Positions 33,018 through 45,346 of a stretch of DNA of 64,000 nucleotides are shown piece after piece. The notes under the pieces were generated by a model, which saw only the letters and a program-made list of their open reading frames with translations, searched no databases and was not told the origin of the DNA. Position numbers and translations under genes: made by a program. Positions within the stretch are counted from its first letter, which is position 1, and every line of letters begins with the position of its first letter. The stretch covers positions 27,522,086 to 27,586,085 of the forward strand of contig NC_053140.1 of NCBI RefSeq assembly GCF_016808335.1, in the 5' to 3' direction. Source of the stretch: Panicum virgatum (taxonomy: Eukaryota > Streptophyta > Magnoliopsida > Poales > Poaceae).

Positions 33018-35168
33018 TTGAATTTTTTTTGGAAAAGAGAAACTTTATTTATTTCAAGAAGAATACATTGAGGTGATACATCGTATTGAAAATTTTTTGG
33101 CCTCTGTCGGAAGGGCACACAACCTATAAAAGTTTGACAAGAAACCTGACACACTAATGACTGTCAATTCTAAGATAGACCGCCACCCATGTGCCCGGGC
33201 AAAAAAATCCTTAGCAACTGAAAGCTATCGGGTGCTCTAGCCTAAGAGGGGGAGGGGGTGAATTAGGCACTATTCAAATCTTAACCTATGGCTCCAACTA
33301 GTTTGCACAAAACTTAAACTAGATCAAGCTATTTAAATGTGCAACTACGGTTCACCTTAGTGTGAAACCTTCATCCCAAAAGAGTTTTACAACCTATAGC
33401 CAATCCTAGCAAGATACTACACTAAGAAAGAAAAGCACACAAGTTGCAATATGAAATGCGGAAGCTTAAAGGGAGGGATGAGAGGAAGCGAACTCTCGAC
33501 ACGAGGATTTATCCCGTGGTTCGGATTGCCACAAAGGCGCCCCTACGTCCACGTTGTTGAAGCACTCACGAAGAGTATCGCTTCCCGGCAATCAAGTATC
33601 TTCCGTGAACACAATCACGATCACCTTGATCCTGATCTTCACTAAGGGAGATTGCCCACGAAGGAGGGGTCTCCGTCCCCCGCACAATATCGTCGACGCC
33701 GCTCCACACCAAGCCGGAGGGTCGTTGACTTGCCGGCGAGCCACCAATTGCTCCTAGGGGCCGGCGCACCGTAATACAAGTGTGGTTCACTCTAGAACCA
33801 GCCACAAGAATCTCAACCTTGCTTGTTCACTCACTCAAGAGCTAATCTAGCACTCACACTTTTACAAAGCTAGTGCTAAAACCTAAGGATATGATCAATG
33901 AGCTCTTGTATGGCTTGGAGGTGTTCTTGGGTGTGTATGAGATGTCTTGGGACTCCAGCAAGCTTCAAATGGCCGGGAAAACACATATATATAGGCCACC
34001 ATGTCAAGAGAGCTGTTACTAGCCGTTAGCCAGTTTTCTGCGTAGGCATCGGAACTTCCGGTGCATAGAGCATCGGTTCTTCCGGTCACTCTGCGCTCTG
34101 AAGTAACCGTTGGCCTCTCTGACACGCTGTAGCAACTTCAGGGACCATCGGATGAACCGATGCTAGGGCATCGGAACTTCCGGTGACACTTGTCCTTCAT
34201 ATAGCCGTTACACCTTGCTGACGTCATTGCACCGACGCATTACTCCGGTAGCCGTCGGATCTTCCGGTACTGAAGACTTGGCTGCTGCATGCTTGACATC
34301 GTCTCTGGAACATAGTACGTTGAATGCACCGATGCTTAACTTGGCCTCGTCGGTTCAACCGGTGCTTCACTCTTTCTTCACTTGATCTCCAGAGGTGCTC
34401 AGACTGCACGGATGCCAGGGCGTCGGATCTTCCGACAACCATAGGATGCACCGATGCTTAGGCATCGGTTAAACCGGTGCCCCTGTTTTCTGCCAAACTC
34501 GTCCAATGCATCGCAGCGATCAATTGGATCCTTCAAATTTATTCTATCTCTGGATTTCCACTATGCTTTGACATCTCTACGGTGGATTGGACTTGTCATC
34601 TTGATGGTGGATTGGACTTGGCGTCTCGACGATAGATCAGACATTGCGTCTTGACGATGAATTAGACATGTTGACTCATATCCATGGGACCTAAAAACTC
34701 CTACATGTGTGATCTCACAAACTTGTTAGTCCCATTGATTATGTTGTCACTCAATCACCAAAATCACAAACAATGGCCTAAATGGGGCCATGTTCCTTAC
34801 AGCCACCTGTGTCAAAAAAAGAGATGCCTCTACAAGAATGTCCTGCGAAGTATGCCGTTGAAGGATAGCCCACGTACGGAACTAGTGCGTAGTCGAGAAG
34901 ATGACCCGCAAAAAGGAAAATTGTTTGTTATCAGAAACCACTGCATTTCTACGGAGCCAAATAGACCAACACAAAGCTGCCGCGCCCACAAGGACTAGTG
35001 GTTAAAATTTTTTTTGGTAATCCATTTAGGTAGCTCCCAAACATACTGGACACGTTGCGAGGTTTGGGTATGCCCCAGGCCGCATAGACCATAGGTATGC
35101 CATTCGCGTAAATTGGCAATCAAAAAATAGATGTTGTATCGTTTTATTTTCAGGACAAAAGCAGCACT
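33018..35168 (-). pseudogene. LINE ORF2 3' end with zinc-binding domain, split by solo LTR
   Basis: On the minus strand, 35168-34807 encodes ECCFCPENKTIQHLFFDC, the C-x2-C...H-x4-C zinc-binding motif (zf-RVT) after the reverse transcriptase of plant LINEs, then a typical tail (SQDILVEASLFLTQVA). The frame resumes at 33218 (AKDFFARAHGWRS) after removal of the solo LTR at 33219-34801. An A-rich tail is at about 33018-33027. Point stops are present. The upstream part of the LINE is cut off by the CACTA element starting at 35169. Confidence 0.85.
33219..34801 (-). mobile_element. Solo LTR, 1.6 kb
   Basis: The minus strand starts TGTAAGGAACATGG and ends ATAGCTTTCA. Flanks GCAAC (33214-33218) and GCCAC (34802-34806) match at 4 of 5 bases, an aged target duplication. 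The stretch CCTAATTCACCCCCTCCCCC near the 3' end is typical of large Copia (SIRE/Maximus-type) LTRs; that family call is by resemblance. Repeated CATCGG and CCGGT motifs fill the middle. Confidence 0.78.
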
Positions 35169-35379
35169 CACTAGTGGAAAAATGATACATCGGTGACAAA
35201 CGTCATTCATCATTGAAGGGCCAAAATTTGTCATTAATAAGTTTGGTGACGAATTAATGATGAAATTCGATACGTCATGAAAGCTGCGTCAAGTTTGTTC
35301 CACAATGACGGAACGCGAAAAACGTCACGGAACTGGTTTTTTCGGTGACGAAGGAACTTACGTCATCTAACCGTTTTTG

Positions 35380-36130
35380 CTTTGGCGACGCGCCCCAAGA
35401 ACGTCACCGGACATCCGGATCCACGTGTCCCCGTCAACGCCGTCAGCGCCGTTAGGTGCCGTGCTGGCAGCCCGTTTCGGCAACGGACAGACACGAGGCA
35501 GGCTAGCAGAACAACACGTGTCCACCTGTCAGGAGCCTCCTGGTTCGTCCATGTGTCGCTTTCCTGCTTGTCCACTTTTCACTTGAGGGTTTGGCCACCT
35601 GTCCCCTCCAGATTTGTGACATGTGTCCTCTGGTTATTTGCCCACATGGCACAAAATAGTGTAGCCACGTGTCGCCGCCCCGTTCTGACACGTGGCATCG
35701 TCACACATGTCCACGTGTCCCCACTGAGTTTCGCCATGTGTCGCCGCCTGGCCTGTGACACATGCCGCTTCCGTACTTTTCCACATGTCGCCATCTTGTT
35801 GTGGCACATGTCGGTGCCGAGTTTGGACGCGCGGTGTCTCCATATGCTTCCACGTGCCTCTTTGTTATTGTGCCACGTGTCGTCTTCCTGTTTGTCAACG
35901 TGTCATTTATTCACACTGCTATGTGCGCCTTTCTGGTAGGTACACATGGCGTTGTCGTGGCGAATTTCTGTTCGGCCTCGTGTCGCCTCGAGGTTCCGAC
36001 AGGAGCCATATTCCTATTGGACCACGTGTCCTCTCTACATGTCGTGTCCAGTTTATACGTGTCCATTCCCTATTGGACCACGTGTCAGTTTCTTATTGGA
36101 CCACGGATCCATTTCTCATTTTCAAGAATG
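35380..36130. repeat. CACTA subterminal repeat field (CACGTGTC motifs)
   Basis: Dense repeats of (C)CACGTGTC and close variants (CACATGTC, CCATGTGTC, GACACGTGG) occur in both orientations, spaced about 20-40 bp, over some 750 bp. Nearer the end (35210-35400) TGACG/CGTCA motifs repeat. Short motifs clustered inside the ends are where TnpA binds in En/Spm. Confidence 0.8.
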
Positions 36131-38041
36131 CCCGTTTCGGACCGCCACGTGTCCGAAACCATTACATGTCGACATTCATACAGATCCATTTCATCACAGA
36201 ACCAATGAAATGGTGTTATTATTCCGAGAAATTAGTGTTATTATTCTGAGAAAGCAAACCACAATCAATAAAGTTACAACCAAATAAGTTCATGACACAA
36301 CTAAACGAGCAAGAGGCAGCCAAATCGGCTCGACACAACCAAATAAGCTCATCAGACCAAGACACACAGGATCAGGGCTGACAAGCTATACCAGAGATGA
36401 TGACATGCCCAAATTTCTGAAGCATGAGATGGCTCTCCTATTCTTGCTTCTGGAGCTCATCAAACAGGCTTGCATTTCTTTGCAACACTTCATCTGCTGC
36501 TGCAGTCTTCTTCTTTAGTTCTTCCAGGTGATCATGGAGAATAGTTGAACTTTATTTTTGAGCATTAAGTTCTCGACATAGCGCCGCTTCACGAGCTAGA
36601 GAAGACTTCGAGGAAGGAGTGGATAGACCAGCATTTTTCAAGAATGTGTTGTTGGAGCTGTTATGCGACAAGACCTTGGAAACAACCTCAGCACTTGGCA
36701 ATGGTGCCTGCCCATCAGCAACAGCTTGTGCCCGCTTAGTTTCCATTGACAACTACAAAATGGAAAAAATGAACCATTTAAGAGACTCCGAACAAAAGTA
36801 TATTGGATAACTGCTAGTAAATAGTGGCAATGTAAAAAGAGTGTAAAATATGCGATTACGATGTAGCATGTAAAGAGAGTGTTGGACAAAGTACAAAAGA
36901 ATTGATGAACAGTTTAAGAATCATGTAAGACTTGCTCGTACTGACTTGTTGAGCATGGCAACAAACAGAAATTACATGTACAAATGTCAATCAAGTTAGA
37001 TAAATCCTGGAAGAGAAAATAAGTATGTGCTGGGACTTACAACTGCTTCCCTAGCAGTGTCGCTCATACCCTTCTTGCGGCTGGTATGGCAGACCTTGAA
37101 GGCTTCCACGGCATCAATTTCTTTGCCAGCTTCACCAACTTGCTCCTCGGGTTCCTCCTCGTTGAATTCAATGGCATTTATAGAGTTCTCCTTGTTCTTG
37201 TTCTGGTGGATGCACAAAAATGGTGGTCAGACAAACAGCAAAACCAGGAATAGCTGATAATGGGACTTGCTTCGAGAGACATCTGAGGTGCATGTGTGTA
37301 CTCATTTAAGGAAGCAGAAGAGTAGAGAGACTACATCACAAGAGTGTTGACACTTACATATGAATGCAACTGAGCAATGTAGCAGCGAGATCCTGTTACT
37401 GCAGGCCACTTGACTTTAGCACGGTTTCGCTTGTTCTGGTCTGAAACTCCCTGCAAGAGATGCAAGTGTTGGTATACATCATAAGTACATATTTGAAAGC
37501 ACACTAAGAGAAAATACCTTGTTCTCTGGAGATGACCACATGTGAACAAGTTGACGCCACTGTCCATCATTCATGGTGGGGAGAGGAGAGGTTGCAAAGA
37601 TCTCATTAGCAGGGACGCCAACAAAATAATCTTGCTTCAACCTATAATGGTTTTGCCGTATGGCTGTCTTGAGTACGCTAGCACAAGCATCTGTCGTTGC
37701 CTTGTCACTTGTGTCCATTGCTAACCTCCCCTGATGGCCAGAAATAAAATCTGAGTTGCACAACTGCCATAGGAAAAAGAGTTGAATGCAAAAGAACTAG
37801 TACGTAGGCACTCACAGATAGCCTTCCCATGAAGCCATCAAAATGCTCAGTCTGTTCCATGTATTGATTCCAATGGGTCAAGGTTGGAACTTGAGACCTA
37901 ACGATAACACCAGCCTCTAATGCAAACTTGGCAGCTTGCACCGGTTCATGCGGCCTTAGGTTCCCCTCAGCAAAAGAGATGGGCATCTTTCTCCCCATAG
38001 CTTTGGTCATCTTGTCAAGCAAAACTCCCCTGGTTGCCTAT

Positions 38042-39388
38042 TGGGTATTTTAGCATCACGAATGATTCCGCAAGCGCACGGATACCATTGTAGCTTTCAC
38101 CTCAGAGTATTCCAAGGGTTATCAAATCCACAGGGAACATGTATGCACTCTCTTCTATTCTAGTCGGTCCAAGGATACACCAAGATAGGTAGAGGGGTAG
38201 AGAGGATTCCTAAGATAGTGCTACTGCTGAGTTAAAGGTCGATCTCTCGGGCACAATACTCGCTTCAGGCACCGGCTTACAACTGGTCTGCCAGTCGACT
38301 CCAGCCAACAGCTCTACGCTATATCTGAACATGGAGGATTATGAAGGACTAATAGGGCTGTCACCACCTACGGCCTACCTCTAACAAACCGTGGGATATA
38401 AGGCAAACGAAGGATAACCCTTAGCCTAGACACCACGCCTACGCTACTGATTACTACTGCATTCTAACTACGTATGATATCCCATAGCAAACTACAGCAC
38501 TCTGTATGAATACAGAGTGACGAACCCGCTAGTAAGAGAACTGATCTCACTCAACTACAAGCACTACTAGCATATACTATACCAAGTATAAAACTAGAGA
38601 TAGGAACTACGAATACTTACTAAACCCGAAGAATGTAGCAGCATCCGTATAGGTACAAGCTGGGAGTAGAGAGCCGACACCCCGGCACTTCTCCCGAACT
38701 ACTCTCTCACTCTCGTAGAGGTACAAAATGGAGAAGAGCACCGAAGACCGGTGGCCCTCCTGCATACCTCTACCCCTTCCCTAATCTAAGATTACTCTAA
38801 ACCAAGAGGAGGCTTGTAATTCCACTTTGTGGATGTGAACTCCAACTTGGTGGTGTGTCTTGATTCTTACCCCCTCCTCTCATATTTATAGGAGGGAGCC
38901 AAGGGTGTGTACGGGTGAGAGCTGCAGCTATGCCTTGCTAAACTGCCTTCTAGGACCAATGAGCAAGTGACACATCAAAGGGGAGAGTCGGTGGAGCCTC
39001 GGTGGGCTCGGCCGATCATGCTGGTCGGCCGACAGCCCACTGGGCCCCACCGCCTCCAGCTTCCTCTGGTGGGTCGCCACGTGTCCCCTTATCCCTGTTG
39101 CACATGCCTAAGCTTTGGGTATGTCGGTTTCTTGCTGCATGTGGGCCCATGAATCCATGTGAGGCTGAGAGGCGCGCTCTGATTGGTTGACACAGTTTGC
39201 CTTGGATTGAGGTGTGTGTTTCCCTGCTCATGAAGTGTATTTTCTCACTTAATTCACCTGCATACAAATATTTACCAACACTCGTGGAAATGGTCAGTAA
39301 TAAACCCCTACCACTATGTTGATGCTCACATTTTATGTATTTATGCAGGAGTTGACGGCCTAAAATTGGTACTTAAGAGCCGTCAACA
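38042..39388 (-). repeat. 3' LTR of Athila-like element
   Basis: Near-identical to the LTR at 44013-45346, with scattered substitutions and a few short indels. TATAAATATG on the minus strand at 38881-38890 is the likely TATA box. Confidence 0.9.
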
Positions 39389-42128
39389 ACACCTTCACAC
39401 TTAGCCTTTGCTTGTCCTCGAGTAAAGCAGAAAGGACTAAGGTGGAGCATGACTTCTAAAGGTATGAAGCGAGCAAAAGAGATATTCCAACTCATACCTT
39501 GTACTTGTGAACTTTGAAGTGTCTATCATGCCATCTTGAGTAGTTGAGGCATGGAACGATACTGAATCAAGTCACTTCTGCTCCTCATGTCAAGTAGCTT
39601 GGGATTTTTCGATAAAGTTTCAAAACAAACCTTACTTAGCTCCTCATTTGATTCTCATGGATTGCTCAATGTGTATGTGTCCTCACCAAGGCTTTTGACT
39701 TGCCTTTTCTTCATCCTTTTTCTAGTGATGGCTATATGTGGAGCTCAAGGTAGGATATGAAGGATAAGGCATACTTATATCACATGTATTGCAAAGTCAA
39801 AGACCGGATCCAAAGAGGAAAACAAGTCATGCAATCAGATCAAGATGTGCACGTGCATGGATTATGATGGATGTAATGGAACTCCTTTTGTATGATCTCT
39901 CTCACTAAATAAATTCCTTTGAGAGCATGGTTATATTCTTTTTTTTCATGGACCTTCATGTGCCCACATTTTTTCTTTCTTTTTTTTCAATACTTGGACC
40001 TTCATGTGTCCATATATATTTGTCTCGATAGCCCATGCCTCTCTTCTTTTTTGTGAAATGAGTGGATGGTACAATGCTAACTTCTCAAAGAAGCATAGGA
40101 AGGGGGTATATGGTGTGCACGTGAATCTTGATCATGAAAGCATGAAAAGAATTCTCTCAAGGGTCACAACAATTTGACAAAGCTCAATGCAAGACAAGCA
40201 GCATATGTGTATAAGGTTTTCAAACTGAATCGTCATATGGCTTTGGTAGGACTTTGGCATATCAAAGAGGAGCTTTGCAAATGTTTTACAAATTTTGAAA
40301 TAAATAACCCAAGCACTTAAACAAAAAAAGAGCGAAGATCATACCATTCAAACCATATCTCAAATGTCAACTACTTAGATAAGCATGTTTTCCTAAGGAT
40401 TTTTGTTCACAAGCATCAAGGTGATAAGCATGGAATAAAACATATGCAAGCCAACCATAGGAAACATGTATAGTAGGTGCAACACACTGATTCACTTTGA
40501 GCTGATTTTAGTGAGTAAGATTTAAAAACCATTCAAACTCATGAATCAAAGAGAGTTGAGAGGTAGAGGATGCACATACTATCGCTCTTCAAGAAGGTGG
40601 GGATCAAGGCAGCGGTGATTCAACCAAACCACCAGGTGGCTGGCTGAATTTGGTGTCCTTGCCTTGTCCCTTGTCATGTTGGTGCGGACGATGATGTGCA
40701 ACACATATATGTGGGAGATCTCGAACGTGTATGGCACTGATGATCTTGAGAGATCTCCTCCACACTTGTTCTTGTACCTAGTGCTGTATTCAACGAGATG
40801 GTGGAAACGAAATAATGGCTCTACAGGTTTTAAGAACCAGGGAGCCCTAAAATTTATTCAAACTAAAATTTACTCTCACCATGAGACTTACTCAAATAAG
40901 GCTGAATTAAAGTTGCAACGACATGAGTATGCTGTGCAACATTAATCCAAAACCTTGGCTTACCTTCCCCTTTGAATTCAGCTCAACGACTCACCCATTT
41001 AGAATTGATGAATTTCCTGTAGGGGTTAGTCCGCATATACAACCAATATCTATACAAGTATTAACTCTAGAACATCAATCAAACTTGACACAAAGTCTAG
41101 TTTGACTGACAAGGACATTTTAACCTAAGCACCATGCTTAATTTAAAATGCCTATGAATGTATGCTGCAGACACACATTCAAACTAGAGCATACAAGAAC
41201 AGATAAAGAAAACATGAAGCATGATTGAGCTTTATTCACACAGAGATAAGCATGAGCACATACCTGGTGATCCTCGGGGAACCTCCCAGTAGGGCTTTGT
41301 TTAATGTCAAAAGCAGGACATTAAGAGCACTTACCATGGTGTCTTGTTGATGAAGACTCAATGTTTTCACCATGGCAATTCCTCTCATTTTTTTCTTCTT
41401 TTTTTATAGAGCAAGATGCGAGGACTAGAACCAATTCAAAGACAAGATATGGATTGAGAAAGAATTTACTTCGGGGAACTCACATACCTCCCCCACACTT
41501 GGAGTTTGCAAAACTTCAAGTGAATGGAGTTCACGTCTCCTTCTGTAGTTGTTCCTTCATCAAGGCATATCGAGAGGTTGTAGTTGGTGTAGCCAACATG
41601 TTCGTAGGTGTTGTTTGTCCGTCATTCTTCTTGATCTTCCCCTAGAAAGGTTAGCGACCAAAAATACTCGAAGGAAAAATACATCCTAGAACATGCTCTT
41701 GCTTTTATTGAAGGGAAATAAATAAGTAAATAAATAAATGATAATCCGGGCTATCTCCCGGTAGTGCTTTGTTTTTATGGTCATAAGCTCGACCATGAGA
41801 TCCCTTGTAGCCATCATTGGTGAAGGGTCATGGTTTCACCACCAACTGTTAAAGCTAGCTACAAGGTTAGTGCCACGGTGCACCCACGAAATCTGCAATG
41901 TTTACAATAAACATATACATCTACAGCCAACCTCCTAAAAGTTTTACAAAAGAGGACCATAAGGTGGTTGTAGTCCTCGTGTGTGCATAGTGCACTAAGC
42001 ATGCCTGACTCTGTAGTTGCATTGAATGAGCACGATGTTTTAAAGATGATGGACCCATGCTCATCTGTGGAATCCTTTTCATCGGACTCCAGAGTCGGCG
42101 CCTCACAAAATTCCATGGCCCATTGATT
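39389..42128 (-). other. Noncoding interior of Athila-like element
   Basis: About 2.7 kb with no coding frame I can support, where an autonomous element would carry pol and an env-like region. T-rich runs with repeated GACCTTCATGTG phrases (39950-40010) and a GATCCGGTCTTTGACTT stretch (minus strand of about 39800) recur in the related element at 60500-61980. Confidence 0.65.
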
Positions 42129-42683
42129 CTACATCTCAAGAGATTCATCGTGGGAAAGCATAGTTGAATCTCGATCGTGGTCGAGAACAACTTTCTCGGG
42201 GCCAGAGGGAAGAGGCTCAAACTCACTCAAGAGGGATAATGATCGTTCGTCTTCACAAAAGTGACGGGTAGCTTCCGAGTCGTGCTCTTCAGAAGCAGCA
42301 GATTTTGCAACCTCGGAGAGAATGGACTCGGATGGTATGAACGGAGATTCATGCATCATTTCCTCGAGCGGGTTTGGCTCGGGAAAATACTTCACCATGG
42401 AATTTTCTAAGTAAGAGACAGTGGCAGAAGCGGTTTTCCTAAGCTTTTTATCTAGACTCCCTTGAAATGTGAGAAGTTTTTCAAACAGGGAGCCTAGGAG
42501 AAGATCAAAATCAATTATATCAAAGATATGGAAATCTAAGTTGACCTCGATTTTGTCTATTATGAGCGGCACGACACTTGCGACCCCCCGACATTCGAGG
42601 ATTTGTCCCGAGGGACAACTCTTTAAGAGCGTGTCGGATGGTATTAGCGTAACATTGCCCAGAAGATGTACGCTAAGTGCCAT
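42129..42683 (-). CDS. Retroelement protease-like frame
   Basis: A 184-codon frame overlaps the end of gag by about 40 nt in another reading frame. Its first third (VPLIIDKIEVNLDFHIFDII then DFDLLLG) matches the retropepsin-like segment after gag in grass Athila-type elements. The catalytic Asp-Ser/Thr-Gly triad is not evident, so activity is doubtful. The rest is acidic and Ser/Glu-rich. An ancestral gag-protease fusion split by a frameshift is an alternative to programmed frameshifting. Confidence 0.6.
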   Translation of the reverse strand: MALSVHLLGNVTLIPSDTLLKSCPSGQILECRGVASVVPLIIDKIEVNLDFHIFDIIDFDLLLGSLFEKLLTFQGSLDKKLRKTASATVSYLENSMVKYFPEPNPLEEMMHESPFIPSESILSEVAKSAASEEHDSEATRHFCEDERSLSLLSEFEPLPSGPEKVVLDHDRDSTMLSHDESLEM

Positions 42684-43740
42684 GGCAAAACATTAACATC
42701 CATGATGCGGTTAATGTGGGCTTCTATGGTGGTTCCCCTTATTGAGCAAGGAGTGATCGTGGAGGGTGAGTTAATCCAAATTTCTTCATAAAAGCATTTC
42801 TCTCCATTTGACCATTCCTCATTCATGGCTTCCTCAAGAGGTGCTTCATTACGGGGATCAGGAGGAGAAGGAGGTACCATAGGCCTTAGGGAAGGTTCTG
42901 TCAAGAGATCTCTAGATTGATCGGTGTGGACAGAGGAAGGTTCCTTCCCTGAATGGGCATCTATGAGATTCGAGGTGTTTCTATGGTTTCCCGTTGATTC
43001 ATCCTCGAATCTAGAAGAGAACTTCGGGGGGTGAATCTCTTCTCCCTCCGATGTTCCTGGTTCGGGCAAGGTTTTTAGAGCTGAATCTAAGGATGTGGAT
43101 GACGAAAGATTGGATTTAACTGCTAGAAGATCCTCTAGGTTCGACTTGCATATTTTTCGGAAGACTTCGGGCATGATCGTGAAGGCGATAGAATCTATGA
43201 TATCATACAAGAATTTCCTACCTTCAGCTAGAGTCATACGGGAAAATGATCCTCCAAAGACAACATCGAGATGAAACATGGAGTACTTGTCGAGGCCCTC
43301 ATAAAAGTTGCGAAGCAACAAGGATTCGGGTATCGATAGTACATGTCCTGATTCTATCAAACTCAAGAATCTGTACCAGGCTGCTCTAATGCTTTCCCTC
43401 TCATTCTGTTTGAAAGAGCGGATATCCCTATGTAGAGCAATGATACGGGACATCGGGAAGAACTCAAGACAGAACTTGTCTCTAAACTCATCCCAGTTGT
43501 CATGTACACTTCCAACGGTATACGTGTACCATTGTTTGGCCTTCCCTATAAGAGAGAAAGGGAACAATTTCCACTTAAGGGTATCTTGTGTCATGCCTAC
43601 AATGGCAAACAATGAACACACATGCTCGAAGTCCGACAAATGGTGGTATGGGTTTTCACTTTCTACCCCAGAGAAGGAAGGCTTCCAAACCAGAGTGATA
43701 AGACCAGGAAAGAGTTCACAGCCGGATGTGAGATTATTCG
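42644..43740 (-). CDS. Retrotransposon gag (Athila-like)
   Basis: Capsid-type Gag. The frame reads FSGVESENPYHHLSDFEHVC, then KAKQWYTYTVGSVHDNWDEF, SFKQNERESIRAAWYRFLSL and LLRNFYEGLD, the signature order of the Retrotrans_gag family. The reading frame is open upstream of 43639 (which is not an ATG) to at least 43740, and the true start is not fixed. The C-terminal part is Ser/Pro/Glu-rich and I see no zinc knuckle. No stop breaks the frame, so the protein could be made if the LTR is active. Confidence 0.8.
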
Positions 43741-43984
43741 TGTAGATGATGGTGACTCTGGGAACTCCTCCCTAGGGGCAGAGAGGCTGCGAAAGGATGG
43801 CTTATCCATGGGTAGCAGGGGTAAAGATAGCAGAGAGAAAAGTAAAACTGATACGGGATAAATCCCGTAGAGTAGAGAAGCTTTTCAAGGATATCTTCTC
43901 TTTGGATAGCGGGGGCCAAGGTAGAAGAAAAGAAAAGCAAAGGGTACGAGGATGACTAGGTTCGAAGAAAGATATAGCAACCGT

Positions 43985-44002
43985 TCCCTGGCAACGGCGC
44001 CA
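43985..44002 (-). other. Primer-binding site, tRNA-Asp type
   Basis: Minus strand TGGCGCCGTTGCCAGGGA, 10 bp inside the 5' LTR. Confidence 0.88.
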
Positions 44003-44012
44003 GAAAGCTTTT

Positions 44013-45346
44013 TGGGTATTTTAGCATCATGAATAAATCCGCAAGCGCACGGATACTAATTGTAGTTTTTACCTCAGAGTATTCCAAGGGTTATCGAATC
44101 CACAGGGAACGTGTGTGCACTCTCTTCTATTCTAATTGGTCCAAGGACACACCAAGATAGGTAGAGAGGATTCCAAAGATAGTGCTACTGCTGAGTTAAA
44201 GGTCGATCTCTGGGGCACAATACTCGCTTCGGGCACCGACTTACAACTGGTCTGCCAGTCGACTCCGACGAACAGCTCTACGCTATATCCGAACATGGAG
44301 GATTACGAAGGACCAATAGGGCTGTCACCACCTACGGCCTATCTCTAACAAACCGTGGGATATAAGGCAAATGAAGGATAACCCTTAGCCTAGACACCAC
44401 GCCTATGCTACTGATTACTACTGCAGCCTAACTACGTATGATATCCCATAGCAAACTACAGCACTCTGTATGAATACAGAGCGACGAACCCGCGAGTAAG
44501 AGAACTGATCTCACTCAACTACAAGCACTACTAGCATATACTATACCAAGTATAAAACTAGAGATAGGAACCATGAATACTTATTAAACCCAAAGAATGT
44601 AGTAGCATCCGTAGAGGTACAAGCTGGGAGCAGAGAGCCAACACCCCGGCACTTCTCTCGAACTACTCTCTCACTCTCGTAGAGGTACAAAATGGAGAAG
44701 AGTGCCGAAGACCGGCACCCCTCCTGCGTACCTCTACCCTCTCCCTAATCTAAGATTACTCTAAACCAAGAGGAGGCTTGGAGTTGCACTTGGTGGATGT
44801 GAACTCCAACTTGGTGGTGTGTCTTGATTCTTACCCCCTCCTCTCATATTTATAGGAGGGAGCCAAAGGGTGTGTACGGGTGAGAGCTGCAGCTATGCCT
44901 TGCCAAACCGTCTTCTAGCACCAATGAGCAAGTGACACGTCAAAGGGGAGAGTCGGTGGAGCCTTCGTGGGCTTGGCCGAACATGCTGGTCGGCCCACTG
45001 GGCCCCACCGCCTGCAGCTTCCTCTGGTGGGTCGCCACGTGTCCCCTTATCCCTATTGCACGTGCCTAAGCTTTGGGTATGTCAGTTTCTTGCTGCATGT
45101 GGGCCCATGAATCCATGTGAGGCTGAAAGGCGCGCTCTGATTGGTCGACGCAGTTTGCCTTGGATTGAGGAGTGTGTTTCCCTGTTCATGAAGTGTGTTT
45201 TCTCCCTTAAATCACCTGCATATAAATATTTAGCAACACTCATGGAAATGGTCAGTAATAAACCCCTACCACTGTGTTGATGCTCACATTTTATGTATTT
45301 ATGCAGGAGTTGACGGCCTAAACTTGGTACTTAAGAGCCGTCAACA
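44013..45346 (-). repeat. 5' LTR of Athila-like element
   Basis: Pairs with 38042-39388. The likely TATA box TATAAATATG (minus) is at 44845-44854. Confidence 0.9.

Larger units (their letters stand above)
38042..45346 (-). mobile_element. Athila-like non-autonomous LTR retrotransposon, 7.3 kb
   Basis: LTRs at 38042-39388 (1347 bp) and 44013-45346 (1334 bp), TG...CA bounded (TGTTGACGG...AATACCCA on the minus strand). The primer-binding site TGGCGCCGTTGCCAGGGA (43985-44002, minus) is the tRNA-Asp-type site used by Athila/Tat elements. The interior has a gag and a protease-like frame but no reverse transcriptase, RNase H or integrase. TTGCCT occurs at 38034-38039 and 45347-45352, probably the target duplication, with two extra bases (AT) at the left junction. 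It lies in a tnpA exon of the CACTA element; removing it restores an open exon boundary. Confidence 0.9.

Noticed and set aside
42129..42683. Programmed gag-protease frameshift
   Set aside because: Overlap exists, but no slippery sequence or structure could be shown; a simple indel in a decaying element is as likely.
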